Shown in pieces: positions 22,398 through 31,587 of a stretch of 64,000 nucleotides of DNA (the stretch's first letter is position 1; the number at the start of each line of letters is the position of its first letter). Position numbers and translations under genes: made by a program. The notes beneath the pieces are model-generated. The model saw only the letters and a program-made list of their open reading frames with translations, did not search any database and was not told the DNA's origin. Source of the stretch: Prorocentrum cordatum (lineage: Eukaryota > Sar > Dinophyceae > Prorocentrales > Prorocentraceae); the NCBI GenBank assembly GCA_963575745.1, contig CAUYUJ010003652.1, forward strand, positions 2,501 to 66,500. Direction: 5' to 3'.

Positions 22398-22415
22398 GCG
22401 TTGCCTCGGCTCAAG
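22398..22415 (+). other. possible relict spliced leader between RNase H and the next ORF
   Basis: GCGTTGCCTCGGCTCAAG differs at only three of 18 positions from the relict at 5305-5322 and lies 5 bp after the RNase H stop codon. If real, the downstream zinc-finger/helicase part may once have been a separate trans-spliced message. A chance match cannot be excluded. Confidence 0.35.
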
Positions 22416-22486
22416 CTTCTCCCCCCGTGCATTCTTTCCGCATCCGCAGCTATCGGCTGCGCTTCCCCTCGTTGCGCCGCCGCGGG

Positions 22487-24168
22487 ATGACGAAGCGAAA
22501 GAACAACATTGGGCCCCTGGCCAGATGGCAGTCTCCGATCGAGCACTGCAAACGTGGTCCCAGTGCAGACACGGCCAAGCCCTTCCGGGCCCGTGAATGC
22601 CCCTGGCTGAGGTGGGCGCACTTCAACCAAGAGTGGTGCTGGTGGTGCGAGGTCTGTCAGAGATACTGCGACGGCAAGCTACATCTCCTGAGTGACGATC
22701 ACCGCACAGAAGCTGCGAAGCAGAAGGGGCACGGGTGGCCGGGCCCCAGGTTCTATACCCAGCCAGGCAACCTCTGGGCCAGGACCCAAGGGTCGACCAG
22801 AGACTGCATCACAGGGCTCCAAATCGAGAGGCATGCGTGGCCAGGGTGGGAGCTCCCCTGCCGTGTCATGGAAGAGGGCCGCGTGCACCTACCTGGCTGG
22901 GCGTTCCCGGAGGATTGGGGCAACGTACCTGTCGACTTCCCATTTCGAGACGACAAGTTTGACTTCACCATTCCCACTGACACTATCCCGTCTGCCAACC
23001 TCCGGTCGCCAGACCTATGCCGACGTGGCGGGTGGGGGAACCCGTGGCTCAACGCAAGGGCCTGGGGAGGCACCGGCCCGCCTCCCCCTCGCACCGGTAC
23101 AGGCGAGCTGCCCGCCCCCCCGAACCAGAACGACAGACTCGCCGGATCCAGCAGGGCATCGTCGCAAGACCCCGCCGATCGGGGCGGGTCGCTGCGGGGG
23201 GAGGAGACCAGCTGGACCTGCGGCTTTCACCCCCTCGCCTTGCCGACGTCCCCAGACCCCCCCGCTGACGCCGCAGCCAAGGCAATTATGCAGCTGTTCT
23301 CCGTGCCCGCAGACCGCCCTGGGGCCCAGTTCCGTCTGCGCATCCCCCTGGGAAAGATCGCAGGAGGAGTGAACCTGCCAAAACACTGGGAGCAGGATCT
23401 ACGACAGAGGGGTATCATCCTGTCCAGATTGGCATGGGCGGAAACTATGGCCCCCACGGAGACGACATGGGACGGCTCAGTAAAGGCCAGAACAGATCTG
23501 GCACGCAAGCAGAGCTGCTCCCTGGAAGTGGCGGTCGCCCCCGTGCACGAGCGGTCGCGTTGCCCCATTCTCGAAAAATATAAGCTTCGCTACGCGTTCC
23601 CCCCCAGGACAGGAAGACACTCCTACACCTTCAACGGCCAAGTGAGTTCAGGCTGATGCTCAAGGGCATGGACGGGGGACAGGGCGCGCAGTCGCGGGCG
23701 CTGCTCCTCAGCCTCACCAATCCGACAGAGGATCAGGTCGCCTCCCTCAGGCTCGCGTGGCCCCCTGAATTTGGCGGCCACATCCCCCGCAACGAATGCG
23801 AGGTGATGGAGCTAGGGGATGGCTCGAGGTACCCCTCCAATCAAGCTCTGGCATGGTGCGACTCCAAACAAGCCAAGGAGCTACAGACTCTCGGCAAGGA
23901 TGCAAACACAGACAGCGAGGGAGAAGTCCTGTTCCGATTGGACAAAGCGCCGTCGAAGCTGCAGTACTGGCGGATCTACCAGGCCATCAGTGAGATGTAC
24001 AAGCTGCAGCAAGCATGGGACGACCTGGCGGGCGCTCCGCTGGACATGATAACATTCTTCCTCCAACCAGCGGGCAATCGACCGGAAAGACAGGCTAAGG
24101 GCCAACGAAGTGGAGAATACGAAGGCATGCAGCAATTCCCTCCTGGCCAGGGCGAGGGCCACGATTGA
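22487..24168 (+). pseudogene. zinc-finger protein region upstream of the helicase
   Basis: Starts at ATG 22487 (MTKRKNNIGPLARW); the TATCG hairpin repeat lies just upstream at 22445. At 22634-22702 CEVC-x12-H-x5-H-like spacing (WCWWCEVCQRYCDGKLHLLS) resembles a matrin/U1-type C2H2 finger, usually an RNA-binding motif. The frame ends at 23656 and coding continues in another frame (MLKGMDGGQGAQSRALLLSL) to 24168, then shifts again into the helicase. I infer one protein, zinc finger plus helicase, broken by two indels. The middle part matches no family I know. Confidence 0.5.
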
Positions 24169-24574
24169 AAACAGAACACAGAGCCTACCTGGCGCAGCAG
24201 CGGTGGACGACATAACTTTGCAGCAACACAACAAGGCGCAAGCCGTCGCACCATTTACAGACGATGAGGTTGAAGGGTCTATTGGTCAGGCACTCCAGCG
24301 GGTTCGCAACCTTCCCCCCATCACCAACCTCAATGACGCCGCCCGACGGCACCGACTAAACGACAACGCTGCCAAGGCGCTGACCGCCACCATCCAACAC
24401 CACCTGACAGTGGTACATGGGCCCCCAGGGACTGGCAAAACACTATTCACAGTGGCCACCATGGATGCATGGGCTTGCTCGCTTCCCGCGAGGCAATCTG
24501 CTGCCCTCGCGGCGGGATCGAACACAGCAGCCGATCAGCCTGCCATCGGGCTCGGAACGGCGTGCGAGGAGGGT
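24110..24574 (+). pseudogene. UPF1-like SF1 helicase, N-terminal part, cut by an LTR element
   Basis: RHRLNDNAAKALTATIQHHL followed by the Walker A motif VVHGPPGTGKTLFTVATM (about 24409-24460) is the motif Q/I arrangement of UPF1/Dna2-type superfamily 1 helicases (AAA_11). The reading frame runs straight into the 5' LTR at 24580. Removing the insertion and one copy of AGACT joins it in frame to the remainder at 31588. Helicases of this class unwind RNA or DNA with ATP. They are common in Helitrons but not in LINEs. Confidence 0.85.
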
Positions 24575-24579
24575 AGACT
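24575..24579. repeat. left 5-bp target-site duplication (AGACT) of the small LTR element
   Basis: AGACT immediately precedes the 5' LTR and recurs at 31583-31587 immediately after the 3' LTR. Confidence 0.92.
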
Positions 24580-24756
24580 TGTGTGTGAATCCCCCTACTT
24601 TCCTCCTATCTTGCTCATATCCATCGCCCCTTTCGGCTCGGATGCAGGTACTCGTACTCAGAGGGTGAAGAGGACAACTACCATCATCCTCATCACGTCT
24701 ACCTACGGACACTTTGGGGGTGGGTTCGGTCCTTCGGTCCCCCTCCCCCTCACACA
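24580..24756 (+). repeat. 5' LTR of the small element (177 bp)
   Basis: Begins TGTGTGTGAATCCCC and ends CCCCCTCACACA, giving canonical TG...CA termini. By eye it is identical over all 177 bp to the LTR at 31406-31582, so insertion was recent. Confidence 0.95.
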
Positions 24757-24770
24757 GGTTATCAGCCTTC
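24757..24770 (+). other. probable primer-binding site of the small LTR element
   Basis: GGTTATCAGCC directly follows the 5' LTR and resembles the initiator-Met tRNA-complementary sites of Copia elements (TGGTATCAGAGC). The first T is missing. Confidence 0.5.
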
Positions 24771-24829
24771 TCTGTTCAAAACGCAATCGCTCCAACTTCC
24801 GCGCTTCCTGAGCCCCCCACTCAGTCGCG

Positions 24830-26509
24830 ATGGAGGGCGGTGCGCCTCTCGGCCCCGCGCCTCTTCGCGACGGCGTGGCGGACCCCGTGGCGCGCAACTT
24901 GGAGCAGGAGATTGAAGTTTTGATGGACGTGCATGGCATCCCGCGAGCTGATCGTGTGGCCATTTCTCCAGGTATTGAGGATCTTGACGCTGGACAAGGA
25001 CACGCTCCTGGTACTCCTCAGTTCCAGGCCCCTTCCTCGTCGTCAGTCGTTCATCCCGTCGCGTCGCCCGTCGTGTCAGATGCAGCGGGAGACCGCAGCT
25101 CGGGTGCTGCGCAGCATCTCTTTCAGAGCGCTGAGGTCCTCGTGCCACGGAATGATCCGCCCAGAAATGCTGTCAGAGCGAGACACCCTGTGGCTCCTGG
25201 AGTTCCTCAGCTCCAGACTCCTCAACCTCCTCAAAATCTGACCCCGACTTTTCGGGCCCCTGCTGGGGGGGCCCACTCGGAGGCTCTTTCGCCTCCACAG
25301 GGAAGTCCCGTGCAGAGAGGCTCTGGAGGATCTCGCCGCTGGGGCGGGGGACGGAACCCAGTCACCCGTGCCGTGACGCCAGTCCGAGAGCACGTCCGCG
25401 CCCTCGAGTTTCGTGCTCAGACCCGCGACGGCGCAGCCTTCGCCGGCCGTCAAGTCACTGTTTCTCGTTCTCGCGCAGCTTCGCCTCGTGACAGACGTGG
25501 CCCCGAACAGTTCCAGATTGCAGCCCAGGATTTGCACAGCCGCAGTCCCTCCCAGAGGGCACGAAGACGCGCTGTCAGCTCACCTGTGGCTGCGCCTGCC
25601 GCCGTCCCCCTAACAGATATGGCTGAGCTAAGAGACCAGGTACAGACGTATGTGGAGCATCAGACTGCTCTCGTGCACCAGGCAACCGCCACTGAGACTG
25701 CGATCTTGCGATCGGATCTCGCTAAAGGTTTGCAGGAAGTCGACGCTAGGTTGTACGAGGATCGTCACGTCATGTGTCAACTCGTTTCGAAGGTCGATGC
25801 TGTTGCCGCTCAGCGTGGCCAAGACCGCTCCGAGCTTGCCGCTGTGCACTCCGAGTTCTCTCATTTGGAAGCACGTTTTATCCATATGCGTGACCACAAT
25901 GATACTCGCGCCAAGTTTCTCCACGATGAACTCCAAGCAGTTGCTGCCGCCAGCGCCGGCGCGGCTCCCTCAGCTCTCCAGGGCCAGATTATTGAGCTTC
26001 GTGACGCCACGATGTCTGCTACATCTGATCTTCGTGCTGAGACCCAACAAGTCCAACAAGATCTCTACGGCAAACTCTGTCAAGCCGAAAATGCTGTCAA
26101 CCAGCGTTTCTCTGATTCCCAAGTTGATTCGATCCCAAAGCTCACCGCCAGAGTCCTGACTCTCGAAGAGGCCGTGACTGAGCTGCGCGTTGTAAGGGCC
26201 CAGACTGGCCAGCTGGTGCCCCCTTCTTCGGTTGACGACCCCGCCGTACTGGCAGCCGTACAACGGACCGTGCGTGCGGAGGCGGACCACGTGCAAAGGC
26301 AGTTACACGAGCTTCGCTCTGAGAGGGATGCTGGAAAGGCACGGGTATCTGAAGTGCAGACCCGCCTGGCGGATACGCAGCAGGAGCTGTCGCGCGTAAA
26401 GGCCGACATGGATCAGCTACGTTCTCTTCTTACAGACCTTTCCCAGTCTACTCAACGACAGTATTCCGTGCTTACAGACAAGACCCGCGAGGTCCAGAGG
26501 AACTGTTGA
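24830..26509 (+). CDS. gag part 1 of the small LTR element: disordered head plus long coiled coil
   Basis: Starts at ATG 24830 (MEGGAPLGPAPLRDGV). Residues 1-260 are Pro/Arg/Ser-rich and probably disordered. From about residue 265 (25620) there is a long helical region with heptad spacing (ELRDQVQTYVEHQTALVHQA ... ETQQVQQDLYGKLCQAENAV ... VQTRLADTQQELSRVKADMD), most likely an assembly coiled coil. The frame ends at TGA 26507-26509. A different frame is already open at 26502 and continues the helix (GCIEQLQRDNIILEDQFK) into the next gene, so a single-base indel near 26500, or a programmed frameshift, separates the two parts. A structural nucleocapsid role is inferred. Confidence 0.75.
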   Translation: MEGGAPLGPAPLRDGVADPVARNLEQEIEVLMDVHGIPRADRVAISPGIEDLDAGQGHAPGTPQFQAPSSSSVVHPVASPVVSDAAGDRSSGAAQHLFQSAEVLVPRNDPPRNAVRARHPVAPGVPQLQTPQPPQNLTPTFRAPAGGAHSEALSPPQGSPVQRGSGGSRRWGGGRNPVTRAVTPVREHVRALEFRAQTRDGAAFAGRQVTVSRSRAASPRDRRGPEQFQIAAQDLHSRSPSQRARRRAVSSPVAAPAAVPLTDMAELRDQVQTYVEHQTALVHQATATETAILRSDLAKGLQEVDARLYEDRHVMCQLVSKVDAVAAQRGQDRSELAAVHSEFSHLEARFIHMRDHNDTRAKFLHDELQAVAAASAGAAPSALQGQIIELRDATMSATSDLRAETQQVQQDLYGKLCQAENAVNQRFSDSQVDSIPKLTARVLTLEEAVTELRVVRAQTGQLVPPSSVDDPAVLAAVQRTVRAEADHVQRQLHELRSERDAGKARVSEVQTRLADTQQELSRVKADMDQLRSLLTDLSQSTQRQYSVLTDKTREVQRNC

Positions 26510-26534
26510 TGGTTTCTCAGGCTGCATCGAACAG

Positions 26535-29500
26535 TTGCAACGTGACAACATCATTCTCGAAGACCAATTCAAGGCCCACGTAGCTGACGCTACACAGCAC
26601 ACACCTGTACCACCGCAAGCCCCGACCTCCAGACGCACTTCTCCCGGCGCCCCTGCCTCGAACGCGGGGGGTGTGCAGGGGGAAACCCCAGCCGCTGGCT
26701 ACCAGCCACAGGCCCGACGTGTGTCACCGTCAGCTGCCAGCAGGACCGCGGCCCCGGCCGCTTCCGCAGCACCTGCACAGGAGGCAAACTTCGACGCTGC
26801 AAGCTTTCGCACGCACTCACCAGTGCCCAACGTCCTTGGTGCTACTGTCATGCAGTCTCAATACACCATCGGAGGGAGCCCTGTTGCTACCATCACACCG
26901 GTGAAGGAGAGCGAGCGTGTGCGTGTTCCAGGTCTTCCCAGAATCGGACATGTTCTTGAGTGGCAGCACGCAGTCCGCAAGGCCTTCTGCAGTGCCTCTG
27001 GGCGTCCAGATGCTGCATACAAGTTCTTCTGTGTTGCAGAACAGCCCGGTGTGACACTGGATGATCTACAGGACAGCGGTGATTTCGCAAGTTTGGATCT
27101 GAAGTTCGCGGAAGCTTTACAAGCGATTCTCAGCAGCGAATTGAAACTGGATATCAAATTGCTGGAGAACACAGAGCACAAGCACGGTCGCATGATAAAG
27201 GGACGTCAGATCTACTGGAAGATTTTGCGTTATTACGATGTGACCGACGCCGACGATACGATTCATGATTTCGAAAGGATCAACACTCTACGTATGCATG
27301 GAGATGACCTCAAAAGGTTCGTGACGGAGTGGGACCAACTGCTCCTGGAGCTCCGGGAGCTTCCTCCGCCGAACATTATGGAGTCACTGTTTCGTACACA
27401 GATTGAGTTGCATCCTTGGATGAAGGACGACATGAACACGTACAACAAAGCTCCTAAAGGGGCACCAGAGCGCTGTTACACTTGGCTCCACCACCGAGTC
27501 ACAGCTGTTCTTGAGCTACACCGAACGCGGCGCAACCAGTACCACCTGAGGACAGGCAACAGGGACACCGCAGCCATCGTCTCTCCGAAGACTGGCTTCT
27601 GCGTGCCCTTCAGCAAGGGCAAATGCCCCAAGGGAAACGCGTGCAAGCTCCTGCACATGGTGGACTCCCGCAGCCGCCCTGACACTGGCGCCCCTCACAG
27701 CGAGAACACTCGCCAGCCCCAGCGTTCCGCCCAGCCACCCGGCTCGCAGCAGCCTCACGGCGGCGCCGCGCGTTTTTGCCACAGATTCGCCAAAACTGGT
27801 GCCTGTTCGTACGGCGACCGCTGCCGCTACCCCCACGTGCCCGCCTGCAGCTACTTCCAGGCAGGCCACTGCGCCAAGGGCGACGCGTGCACCTACGCAC
27901 ACCTGGCAGCCAACGCTGCGACTCCGCCACAGAGCACCAGCCGCCCGCGGAGTCAGGACAGCCGTGGCCGCCCCCCCTCGCGTGGACCGAAATCTGGTCG
28001 AAACCACCGTTCGTCCAGGAGTCCGGGGGGATCTCAGCAGCCTCCTCGTGACGCCTCCCAATCTCAGACCTGGGATAACTGGCGATCTCGGCCCGCTCCC
28101 AACCAAGACGGGTATGAGAGTCAGGAAGGCACGCTCCACGACGACTCCCAGCGCGGACGTCGACCTTCTCGCGACTCAGACCGTACCAGCCAGCGGAGCA
28201 GCACGAGCACGAGGGCCCGGTCACCTGCCGCTCCCTGGAACCGAGTGTACGTCATACGCTCCAAACACGGCGCCCTGACCGGCACCCGCGCCGGCTCCCA
28301 GGCCGGCCCCGAGCGTAACCCCCAGCCCGGCTCGCCGCCCGGCGCCCTGACCGGCGCCTTTGCCGGCTCCCAGGCCGGCTCCCAGCCCGGTTCCCCACCT
28401 GGCGCACTGCTGCCTGGCGGCGCCCCCCCCGGCTCCGAGCACGGCTCCCAGACCAGCTCCGAGCCCGGCGCCCTGACCGGCACCCGCGCCGGCTGCCAGG
28501 CCGGCTCCGAGCACGGCCCCCAGACCAGCTCCGAGCCCGGCGCCCTGACCGGCGCCTTTGCCGGCTCCCAGTCCCGCTCCGAGTCCGGTCCCCAACCCGG
28601 CTGTTCTGAGCGCAGCACCTTTCTCGGCTCCGAGCCCGGCTCCCAATCCGGCGCCGAGCCTGGCGCCCTGCCTGGTGCCTCGCCAGGCCCCCAGTTTGGA
28701 CACAGCACGCGAGTGTCCAACAGTCCGGGGGGCACGCGCTGTTACGACTCCTGTCGACTACGGCGCTCCCCCTCCCGCGACCGACGCCGCAGCAGCCAAA
28801 GCAATGATCACGACCCGAGCCCTTGTGATCGGCCTCCCGGCTGTCTTCGACCTCAAGTTGACGTCTGTCGTCCACGATCCTTCGCTCTCGCTGCAGTCCC
28901 TGGCAGAAAGACTCAGACGCCGAAAGGCTTGCAATGGAACTTTGCAGCCACAGAGATTCACTACTTCCCTGTTCAGACCAAAATGCGTCGACACCGTACT
29001 TCCCCTAACCAGGGATATGTGGTCCACGTTCCTGATGTTCTTCCGGACCACTGGCTGCAGACCTCCGCGGATGCGCTCCAGGAGGCAATCGAGAACGCCA
29101 TCCGTTTGACCGAGCGCCTGGACGACGACCTCGACACCTGCATGCCGCTTGTCCCAGCCGGGGCAGTGCAGCAGGGAATTGCAGCAGGGCTAGTGCAGCA
29201 GGGAACTGCAGCAGGGCTAGTGCAGCAGGGAACTGCAGCAGGGACCATGCAGCAGGAAACTGCAGCAAAGTCCCCCGCGGTTCTCGCACGGTCTTGGGTC
29301 TTGGATAGTGGTTCTGCGCACCACATCACGGACAAGGACGATTTGACTCAAGCTGAAACATGTGGTATTCGTCGTGGACATGAATACGTATTGGAAACAG
29401 CAAACGGCGATCGAGTTGTTAATGAGCACATCAATATTTCTGTGCCTTCCATTAACTTGCACACAGGTTCTTTGGCTCTCAAAGGTTGTCCGTCTGTTAT

Positions 29501-30524
29501 TTCCATGGGTCGTCTCGTCGAGGATGAGGATTGGACCATCCATTGGAGCAGAAAAGATGGGTGTGTTCTCTCACCACCTGATGGTGGACCATCACGGAAG
29601 GCCCCTGTTCGCGACTACATACCACACGTTGACGCCGATAACATGGAGTTAGTGTTTCCGCCTCCACCGAATCCGGGGGGGCACTGTCCGTGCTGCGGCG
29701 CCACGAAGGACCAGCCACGGCAAGGGGATGACTCAGCTCCGGCTCAAAAGCCGCATGCTTCTGTTACGTCTTCAAGGACACGCCCGGCTGCTGCTCCATC
29801 AGAGCATCTGGACACCAGAGCGCCCAGAGGATCTGGACACAGGAAGAGAAACCCACCTCCCCTGCCCCCGCGGCGCGGATCACGGGACTCTCCAGGAACG
29901 ACCCGGCACGGAAAATCTCCCCGCTCCCAGGACTCTCCGGATCCGATTCGGCTGAAGAAATCCCGAAGCAGGAGCCCGCTGGCTCTGGCTAAGCCGTTGT
30001 TCTTTCGACAGACGGTCAAAATCAAGACCCCGGCTCTTAGTTCGGACCCCCCTGTGCTGAAGAGGCAGACGCCTCCCTCGCGTTCAGGTTGTTTTTGTGT
30101 CCTCCCTCGACAGCACGTAGCCGCGTGCTCAGCCACCGCCGACCAGCCCGATCAGCCGGTCGATTGGGACCCCGATCGCCGATCAGACGCGGATCGATCG
30201 CTGGATCCTGGCCTCGGCTTCCATTCGCCCACTCTCGGTCCGGAGACCAGAGACGCCGTCGCTCTCCCGAGCGCCGATCGCGCGTGGTCTGACTACATAA
30301 CAGATGTCATAAGGGGTGCTGCCCATCTGGACGCCGAAATTGCAGCGGGCAACCGCAGCGAGTACGGCGCAACGAAGGGCACGTCGAAAGGGGGAACGGA
30401 GGCCGACCCTGCCCCCCCTACACACCACAACTCCCCTTACGGTACATCATCTGGCGCGTCCTCGAGCCATGGTTCCGCCTCCTCTGGCGCCCCCATGGCG
30501 TGCCGCTGGTTCTGCCGCCGCTGA
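26535..30524 (+). CDS. gag part 2 with three CCCH zinc fingers, plus Copia-type protease
   Basis: 1329 codons. A capsid-like helical domain is at about 26925-27540 (RIGHVLEWQHAVRKAFCS ... DDLKRFVTEWDQLLLELREL). Three CCCH fingers follow: C-x7-C-x5-C-x3-H at about 27598, C-x8-C-x5-C-x3-H at 27773 and C-x7-C-x5-C-x3-H at 27844. CCCH fingers bind single-stranded RNA and here replace the usual CCHC knuckle. Next come a Gly/Ser/Pro/Ala repeat region (28258-28690), a 27-bp tandem repeat (29158-29265) and an aspartic protease core WVLDSGSAHHIT (29295-29330), the Copia-style D-S-G motif. The C-terminal 270 residues are Arg/Ser/Pro-rich, like an RS domain. The frame ends at TGA 30522. There is no integrase or polymerase. 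Confidence 0.85.
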   Translation: MQRDNIILEDQFKAHVADATQHTPVPPQAPTSRRTSPGAPASNAGGVQGETPAAGYQPQARRVSPSAASRTAAPAASAAPAQEANFDAASFRTHSPVPNVLGATVMQSQYTIGGSPVATITPVKESERVRVPGLPRIGHVLEWQHAVRKAFCSASGRPDAAYKFFCVAEQPGVTLDDLQDSGDFASLDLKFAEALQAILSSELKLDIKLLENTEHKHGRMIKGRQIYWKILRYYDVTDADDTIHDFERINTLRMHGDDLKRFVTEWDQLLLELRELPPPNIMESLFRTQIELHPWMKDDMNTYNKAPKGAPERCYTWLHHRVTAVLELHRTRRNQYHLRTGNRDTAAIVSPKTGFCVPFSKGKCPKGNACKLLHMVDSRSRPDTGAPHSENTRQPQRSAQPPGSQQPHGGAARFCHRFAKTGACSYGDRCRYPHVPACSYFQAGHCAKGDACTYAHLAANAATPPQSTSRPRSQDSRGRPPSRGPKSGRNHRSSRSPGGSQQPPRDASQSQTWDNWRSRPAPNQDGYESQEGTLHDDSQRGRRPSRDSDRTSQRSSTSTRARSPAAPWNRVYVIRSKHGALTGTRAGSQAGPERNPQPGSPPGALTGAFAGSQAGSQPGSPPGALLPGGAPPGSEHGSQTSSEPGALTGTRAGCQAGSEHGPQTSSEPGALTGAFAGSQSRSESGPQPGCSERSTFLGSEPGSQSGAEPGALPGASPGPQFGHSTRVSNSPGGTRCYDSCRLRRSPSRDRRRSSQSNDHDPSPCDRPPGCLRPQVDVCRPRSFALAAVPGRKTQTPKGLQWNFAATEIHYFPVQTKMRRHRTSPNQGYVVHVPDVLPDHWLQTSADALQEAIENAIRLTERLDDDLDTCMPLVPAGAVQQGIAAGLVQQGTAAGLVQQGTAAGTMQQETAAKSPAVLARSWVLDSGSAHHITDKDDLTQAETCGIRRGHEYVLETANGDRVVNEHINISVPSINLHTGSLALKGCPSVISMGRLVEDEDWTIHWSRKDGCVLSPPDGGPSRKAPVRDYIPHVDADNMELVFPPPPNPGGHCPCCGATKDQPRQGDDSAPAQKPHASVTSSRTRPAAAPSEHLDTRAPRGSGHRKRNPPPLPPRRGSRDSPGTTRHGKSPRSQDSPDPIRLKKSRSRSPLALAKPLFFRQTVKIKTPALSSDPPVLKRQTPPSRSGCFCVLPRQHVAACSATADQPDQPVDWDPDRRSDADRSLDPGLGFHSPTLGPETRDAVALPSADRAWSDYITDVIRGAAHLDAEIAAGNRSEYGATKGTSKGGTEADPAPPTHHNSPYGTSSGASSSHGSASSGAPMACRWFCRR
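28258..28690 (+). repeat. degenerate Gly-Ser-Pro-Ala coding repeat in gag
   Basis: Imperfect 45-60-bp units built from GGCTCCCAGGCCGGCTCC and CCCGGCGCCCTGACCGGC. They encode variations on GALTGTRAGSQAGSE. The reading frame is kept through all units. Confidence 0.85.
29158..29265 (+). repeat. 27-bp in-frame tandem repeat before the protease
   Basis: Four units of GTGCAGCAGGGAACTGCAGC plus seven further bases, encoding VQQGTAAGL. It probably forms a flexible spacer between gag and protease. Confidence 0.9.
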
Positions 30525-31405
30525 TTACGCAGGCTCGGCAGTTGTACCTCATGGACATCAGAGCATACCAGCACCACATCATGATGGACGATGACATCTG
30601 CATACAATTTTGATGGCTTCCGAATTTCTTCTGACTTTTGAATTGCCTCTCACATCTTGGTCGATATCAAAACCATACTTGTCACCATGGACAGGCCCAG
30701 CTGTATATGAAAAGGTACCGCAACCAGCCTACTCACCATTTCTTGCAGCCGACGCCGAGAATTTGGTTGGAGCGATGGCATAAGTTTTGTGCGTTATCTC
30801 TGGGACGTTAGCTTCGCGATAGTAGAGCAGGTGACAACCTTATTATCGATTGCAGTCTTGACAAAACGGCCTAAAGAGCCACAAAGATGATTGTCTAGCA
30901 TGTACTGTTGAAAAAGCACAATTGCAAAAACATGTGAAAAAGCATAATTGCATACATACACTTGATTCTTCATTACTGGTGCAAGACGTACAAGATTTTC
31001 TTGGAACTTGCGCATGCACTCTACTCCTCATATCACAATGTTTTGCTTTGGATTGGATCTGGCTCATTGCACACATCGTTGCATTCATATCATGTGTTGC
31101 TTCGGGCACCGACCGTTTGGGTCGGTGTCATAAGAGCTCAGTCTCTCCATTCCACTTCTCTCCAGCCCACAGCACTGTCCTGGGTTCTATCTCGGCGGCA
31201 GGCGCTGTAAAACTTTGTTTGCGGGTTAGCGCCGCCGTTGGGTGCGAACCTTACGACAGAGTTTTGGCTGTCCCTTCTTTCCTTCCTGGGCTGAAGCAGT
31301 GGATTGCAGACAGGAGTTCAGTAGAGATTCACTCTCCTATCCCGATCCCCGCTTCGGTGCCTTTCGCCTTTGTGCGTGGGCATCGGGCGGGATCGGGACG
31401 GGGGG
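30525..31405 (+). other. non-coding 3' region and polypurine tract of the small LTR element
   Basis: No coding similarity; AT-richer than its surroundings. Ends with GGGCGGGATCGGGACGGGGG (about 31386-31405), a purine-rich tract immediately 5' of the LTR and a good candidate plus-strand primer. The missing integrase, reverse transcriptase and RNase H would normally lie here. Confidence 0.75.
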
Positions 31406-31582
31406 TGTGTGTGAATCCCCCTACTTTCCTCCTATCTTGCTCATATCCATCGCCCCTTTCGGCTCGGATGCAGGTACTCGTACTCAGAGGGTGAAGAGGA
31501 CAACTACCATCATCCTCATCACGTCTACCTACGGACACTTTGGGGGTGGGTTCGGTCCTTCGGTCCCCCTCCCCCTCACACA
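31406..31582 (+). repeat. 3' LTR of the small element (177 bp)
   Basis: Identical to 24580-24756, followed directly by the AGACT duplication at 31583-31587. Confidence 0.95.
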
Positions 31583-31587
31583 AGACT

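Larger units (their letters stand above)
24580..31582 (+). mobile_element. 7.0-kb non-autonomous LTR element (gag-protease, no pol) nested in the LINE helicase
   Basis: Identical 177-bp LTRs, a 5-bp duplication and a gag with three CCCH fingers. A Copia-style protease motif follows, then no integrase, reverse transcriptase or RNase H. The 880 bp before the 3' LTR are non-coding. The structure fits a gag-bearing non-autonomous (TR-GAG-like) element that must borrow its polymerase. With identical LTRs it moved recently, so an active helper probably exists in the genome. Confidence 0.9.
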
